Assembly (NCBI GenBank): GCA_028819845.1
Contig: JAPPKS010000032.1
Coordinates: 124,001 to 188,000, forward strand
DNA length: 64,000 nt
DNA from: Candidatus Poribacteria bacterium
Lineage (GTDB): Bacteria; Poribacteria; WGA-4E; PCPOR2b
Direction: 5' to 3'
Part shown: piece after piece, positions 60,907-64,000 of the stretch
How the letters are laid out: each line of letters begins with the position of its first letter
Position numbering within the stretch: the stretch's first letter is position 1
The notes under the pieces: model-generated
What the model was told of the DNA's origin: nothing
Seen by the model: only the letters and a program-made list of their open reading frames with translations
Database searches by the model: none
Program-made: the position numbers and the translations under genes

Positions 60907-61716
60907 TTGGATGAGACACTTCGATTGGGCACCATAGGTGTCGGCAGCATGGGATGTGCAATCGTTAGAGGAGTTGCGGGCGATTTACTCCCACCGGAAC
61001 AGATTTGGATTACGGATATTTACACACCACCCGTAGATGAGTTGTGCGAAGAATTGGGCGTTAACCGTGCAGCAGACGTCGCTCAACTTGTTGAGAACGT
61101 TGACTGCATTTTGTATGCAGCCAAGCCGAATAATGTGCCAGAAATTTTTGCGGAAATCGCAGCTTCAATTAGTGCGCATCAATGGTTAATCTCGATCGCA
61201 GCAGGCGTACCCGCAGTTAAATTGGAATCCTATTTTTCTCCTCTCGCACCAATTGTTCGCGTGATGCCAAACATCACGATTTCTGTTGGCGCGGCAGTCT
61301 CGGTCATTGCCGGGGGCAGCGCTGCCACTGACAACCATCTTACGCTAACACAGGCTATTTTTGATACTGTGGGCAAATCGTTTATCAGGGACGACACTTA
61401 TCTAAACGCTGTTACCGGTTTAAGCGGCAGCGGTCCTGCATTTGTCTTCCTGTTTATTGAAGCGCTCGCGGACGCTGGTGTGCAGGTTGGATTAACCCGA
61501 ACGGATGCATTTCAACTTGCAGTGCAAACGGTGCTTGGGGCGAGCAAGATGTTGGAGAAGTCTGAGGAACACCCGGCGGTGCTGAAGAACCTTGTGACTA
61601 CGCCGGGTGGAACTACAGCGGCGGGACTGTACGAATTGGAAAGTGGACGCCTGCGGGCGATAGTTGCTGATGCGGTTATTGCAGCGACCAAGCGTGCAGA
61701 GGCACTAGCGAAATAA
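60907..61716 (+). CDS. proC: Pyrroline-5-carboxylate reductase
   Basis: A 269-residue protein with a Rossmann start (LGTIGVGSMGCAIVRG), LYAAKPNNVPEI, ISIAAGVPAVKLESYF, VRVMPNITISVGAAVSVI and the C-terminal dimer domain AVTGLSGSGPAFVFLFIEALADAGV plus VTTPGGTTAAGLYELE. It reduces P5C to proline with NAD(P)H. The start is a TTG (60907) behind AGGAAAGGAA. Confidence 0.96.
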   Translation: MDETLRLGTIGVGSMGCAIVRGVAGDLLPPEQIWITDIYTPPVDELCEELGVNRAADVAQLVENVDCILYAAKPNNVPEIFAEIAASISAHQWLISIAAGVPAVKLESYFSPLAPIVRVMPNITISVGAAVSVIAGGSAATDNHLTLTQAIFDTVGKSFIRDDTYLNAVTGLSGSGPAFVFLFIEALADAGVQVGLTRTDAFQLAVQTVLGASKMLEKSEEHPAVLKNLVTTPGGTTAAGLYELESGRLRAIVADAVIAATKRAEALAK

Positions 61717-61741
61717 AAACTACCGACAAGGAACCGAGAAT

Positions 61742-62008
61742 ATGGGTTGGATATTGAGCAAATTGATTGGAATCTATACACTGATTGTGGTTGCCAACGT
61801 GATTTTGTCTTGGTTGGTGCATATTGGCAACCCGAATATGACGATTCGGAGATTCTATTGGACAACAGAGCAGTTGGTAGGTCCACTTTTAGATCCAATC
61901 CGCCAGTTACTCAGACCGTTAATGGGCAATGTTCCGTTCGACATCTCGCCAATCGTTCTAATTCTTCTGTTGACCGTACTACAAAATTTCGTGAACGCGG
62001 CATTTTAA
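61742..62008 (+). CDS. YggT-family membrane protein
   Basis: An 88-residue protein with two hydrophobic helices (LIGIYTLIVVANVILSWLVH and the last 20 residues) and the loop LLDPIRQLLRPLMGNVPFDISPI, the YggT signature. It stands directly behind proC as in many genomes. The proposed role is in osmotic response or division-site assembly. Ribosome site AAGGAACCGAGA. Confidence 0.9.
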   Translation: MGWILSKLIGIYTLIVVANVILSWLVHIGNPNMTIRRFYWTTEQLVGPLLDPIRQLLRPLMGNVPFDISPIVLILLLTVLQNFVNAAF

Positions 62009-62180
62009 TACTTGGGATTGATTCAGATCTATCGATTTGCGCGACCCATTAAACCAAGAAAAAAATTAGAAGAATCGTAGGTGCCTTGGATACAGAAGGT
62101 TACACTACGATTGATTTCTGTTGTTGGTTTGTCGGCTGAAATGCCAATCGCCCAATCTATTGCGCGTACGGAGAACTGGG

Positions 62181-62483
62181 ATGAGCGTTACGGTTATCGT
62201 CCGTTACCAAGCTAAGCCGGACAAAATCGATGCCCTATTGGATTTTTTGACCGATTTACAACCTATGTTGCTGGATGCAGGTTGTAAGCGTATTTCACTG
62301 CTTCAAGATCAAACAAAAAAACACCACATATTTGAGATAGAGGAATGGGAATCCGCTGAATCGCACGAGGCAATGGTCAAACAGTCGGAAGAAGCAAGTG
62401 AATTTGACCAGTTAGCGGAGCTATTGGAGACCCCCTATGAGGCATATACTCTCGATACAATTCATGCAATGCGGGGCAGTTAA
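62181..62483 (+). CDS. Small ABM-type (antibiotic biosynthesis monooxygenase-like) protein
   Basis: A 100-residue protein of the dimeric alpha/beta-barrel type. It begins SVTVIVRYQAKPDKIDALLDFL and has CKRISLLQDQTKKHHIFEIE, then EWESAESHEAMVKQSEEASEFD. This is the ABM (YgiN-like) pattern: quinol or phenol monooxygenase, or heme degradation. I start at the ATG at 62181, where the domain starts; the frame is open 20 codons more. No partner gene tells its substrate. Confidence 0.8.
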   Translation: MSVTVIVRYQAKPDKIDALLDFLTDLQPMLLDAGCKRISLLQDQTKKHHIFEIEEWESAESHEAMVKQSEEASEFDQLAELLETPYEAYTLDTIHAMRGS

Positions 62484-62555
62484 TTTTAATCGCGGTGCGT
62501 TTAATGCGCAAACCAACTAGAACCGCAGCAATATGGTACATAGGGAAAGTTAACC

Positions 62556-63065
62556 ATGTTGAAAGATAGAATCAAGCTGTTTCTTCCGTTATTGGGGATT
62601 ACCTCTCTCGTACTCGCCGCAGATCAGTTGACCAAATGGTTGGTCCAAGAAATCATTGTACCGCGCAATCCACAGGTTATTGTTGTCATTGAAGGAATAT
62701 TTGAACTAAGCTATACCACAAACACCGGTGCTGCCTTCGGACTGATGCGCGGGCAAAATTTGATTCTTACGATAATAACAATCGTTGCTATCGGCTTTAT
62801 ATTTGTCTATTACAAGCAATACCTGCACAGTTTGTGGATGAGAATTGCCCTCAGCGTCCTACTAGGCGGGGCGCTCGGAAATTTTTTGGATCGAATTCGC
62901 CACGGCGAGGTTACAGATTTCCTTCGGTTTCGATTGCTGCCGAATTTTTGGTGGCCAACATTTAACCTTGCCGATGTGGCAGTCTGTGTCGGGGCGGGAA
63001 TGCTTATAATTCACCTGCTTCGTCATCGAGGAGATTACGATGATCGCAAACAAAATGAAAGCTAA
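62556..63065 (+). CDS. lspA: Lipoprotein signal peptidase LspA
   Basis: A 169-residue membrane peptidase with four helices. The conserved motifs are ADQLTKWLV (residues 22-30), TNTGAAFG (55-62), LGGALGNFLDRIRHGEVTDF with catalytic D121 and FNLADVAVCVG with catalytic D140. It removes the signal peptide of lipoproteins after lipidation. Its last 26 bases overlap the next gene. Confidence 0.96.
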   Translation: MLKDRIKLFLPLLGITSLVLAADQLTKWLVQEIIVPRNPQVIVVIEGIFELSYTTNTGAAFGLMRGQNLILTIITIVAIGFIFVYYKQYLHSLWMRIALSVLLGGALGNFLDRIRHGEVTDFLRFRLLPNFWWPTFNLADVAVCVGAGMLIIHLLRHRGDYDDRKQNES

Positions 63066-63537
63066 ACTACTGTCTGTTCTAATAATTGCGTTGTTAGCGT
63101 CAGGGAATTCCTATGGCCAATCTCAAAATTCGTCGGGGGAAAGGGCGTCGGTGCGCAGAGGACAGGGCAAAGCCCAAGAAAGAGAAGTATATCAAGAGAG
63201 CGCATTGCGGCGATTTGAGATTGTGACACTCGTTTCACTACCATTTACAGCAATTCACAGTTTTCTTGCTGTGCGCGGCGTTGAAATGATTCGGCAAAAC
63301 CAAGTTGCGCCTGACCTTGACAGCCTGGACTTTAAAATTATGGGTGCGTCAGCCGCGTCACTCGCACTCTTCATTGGTTTCTGGGATTGGCTTCATACAC
63401 GCGATAAAAACTTGTCCGAGCAGCTCATTCCAACGTCTCCACCCTCCGCACCGACCCCGGAAAGAGTCAGTGAGAACGAATGGGAATTGGAAGATTCGCA
63501 GGGTCTTTTTGTTCCGTTGGTCCACATTCGATTTTAG
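63040..63537 (+). CDS. Small membrane protein of unknown function
   Basis: A 165-residue product that I cannot assign. It begins with a signal peptide (LLSVLIIALLASGNSYGQ). A charged stretch follows (GERASVRRGQGKAQEREVYQ), then two hydrophobic segments (IVTLVSLPFTAIHSFLAV and MGASAASLALFIGFWDWL) and a proline- and acid-rich tail. The start at 63040 has a good ribosome site (GAGGAGATTACG) and overlaps lspA by 26 bases, so the two are probably translated together. Confidence 0.65.
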   Translation: MIANKMKAKLLSVLIIALLASGNSYGQSQNSSGERASVRRGQGKAQEREVYQESALRRFEIVTLVSLPFTAIHSFLAVRGVEMIRQNQVAPDLDSLDFKIMGASAASLALFIGFWDWLHTRDKNLSEQLIPTSPPSAPTPERVSENEWELEDSQGLFVPLVHIRF

Positions 63538-63542
63538 CTGTT

Positions 63543-63571
63543 TTGCCAATTATAACCAATAGTGCTATAAT
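63543..63571 (+). promoter_or_regulatory. Sigma-70-like promoter with extended -10 before def
   Basis: TTGCCA (63543-63548), a 17-base spacer and a perfect TATAAT (63566-63571) preceded by TGC, an extended -10. The def start is 44 bp downstream. Confidence 0.65.
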
Positions 63572-63614
63572 CAATTGGAATTGGCTTATCTGCTTATATG
63601 CTACATAACAAGCT

Positions 63615-64000
63615 ATGGCAGTTTTGAATATTGTGGTCGGTGAAAACACACCCATTTTACGTGAGAAGGCCTCGCCCGTCGAACAGATTTCCGCGAATAT
63701 TTCTAAATTGGTTCAGGATATGTTTGAGACCATGCGGTCAGCTCAAGGCATTGGTTTGGCTGCGCCGCAGGTTGGTGTTTCCAATAGGATTATTGCCATC
63801 GACATCAATGACTATCACCCTGAAATTCCGCCAATTGCGTTGATTAATCCTGTAATTACGCGTGCGGAAGGTGAGGAACTGGGAGAGGAAGGGTGCTTGA
63901 GTTTGCCCGGTTACAGGGGCATTGTGAGGCGTGCCATGGATGTAACGGTTAAGGGCCTGCTTCTGAACACGGATGAAGTCGAATTTGAAGCGAGCGGGTT
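63615..64000 (+). CDS. def: Peptide deformylase (partial, runs off right end)
   Basis: 128 codons of an open frame starting at ATG 63615. It has LNIVVGENTPILREKASPV at the start, motif 1 GIGLAAPQ (residues 45-52) and motif 2 EGCLS with C94, the metal ligand; both are diagnostic. The HEXXH motif lies beyond the window edge. The enzyme removes the formyl group from new proteins. It is not in the lspA transcript unit, as it has a promoter of its own. Confidence 0.95.
   Translation, partial: MAVLNIVVGENTPILREKASPVEQISANISKLVQDMFETMRSAQGIGLAAPQVGVSNRIIAIDINDYHPEIPPIALINPVITRAEGEELGEEGCLSLPGYRGIVRRAMDVTVKGLLLNTDEVEFEASG

Overview
The window looks like a chromosome segment of a Gram-negative, probably poribacterial (Candidatus Poribacteria or close relative) genome of mid GC content. 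This is inference. It rests on several secreted beta-propeller proteins that end in a T9SS/FlgD-like module with the core NPFNPETWIPYQL, on TonB-dependent receptors, on a PhyH oxygenase next to amidohydrolases, on many Gfo/Idh and SDR enzymes, and on short palindromic repeats between genes. Outer-membrane receptors, a porin-like barrel, periplasmic alpha-2-macroglobulin, LspA and Tat genes all point to a two-membrane envelope. No rRNA, tRNA, CRISPR array, transposase or phage gene was seen.

Layout. 1-8.3 kb: the end of a LarE-C-terminus-like gene, then an alpha-2-macroglobulin/PBP1C pair. 8.5-10.4 kb: a secreted double WD40 propeller. 10.6-15.9 kb: a five-gene catabolic operon (PhyH oxygenase, two amidohydrolases, M24 peptidase, Ldh-type dehydrogenase). 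16.2-24.7 kb: an Mrr-type nuclease, a Gfo/Idh enzyme, a Gld-like ABC exporter with two auxiliary proteins, an SDR and a LamG protein. 24.8-29.7 kb: the DNA repair and tRNA modification block yebC-ruvC-ruvA-ruvB-queA-yajC, with a HicBA toxin-antitoxin pair inserted between ruvB and queA. 29.9-32.6 kb: a Rieske/cytochrome b operon headed by a flavin-domain-like protein.

32.7-50.3 kb is the most distinctive part. Eight genes lie in a row on the minus strand: two TonB-dependent receptors, a PD40 propeller and five WD40-type propellers that all carry the same C-terminal sorting-like module. Three neighbours, and the separate protein at 8.5 kb, each have 14 WD units by my count, which would make two seven-bladed propellers. 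Their 3' ends form direct DNA repeats of about 310 bp.

50.5-64 kb is on the plus strand: a porin-like barrel, a PLP decarboxylase, a Gfo/Idh and an acyl-CoA ligase, a DtxR/MntR regulator with a clear palindromic operator, tatA-tatC, a zinc-ribbon coiled coil, yggS-proC-yggT, a small monooxygenase-like protein, lspA, a small membrane protein and the start of peptide deformylase. Several good sigma-70-like promoters with 17-18 bp spacing can be read directly.
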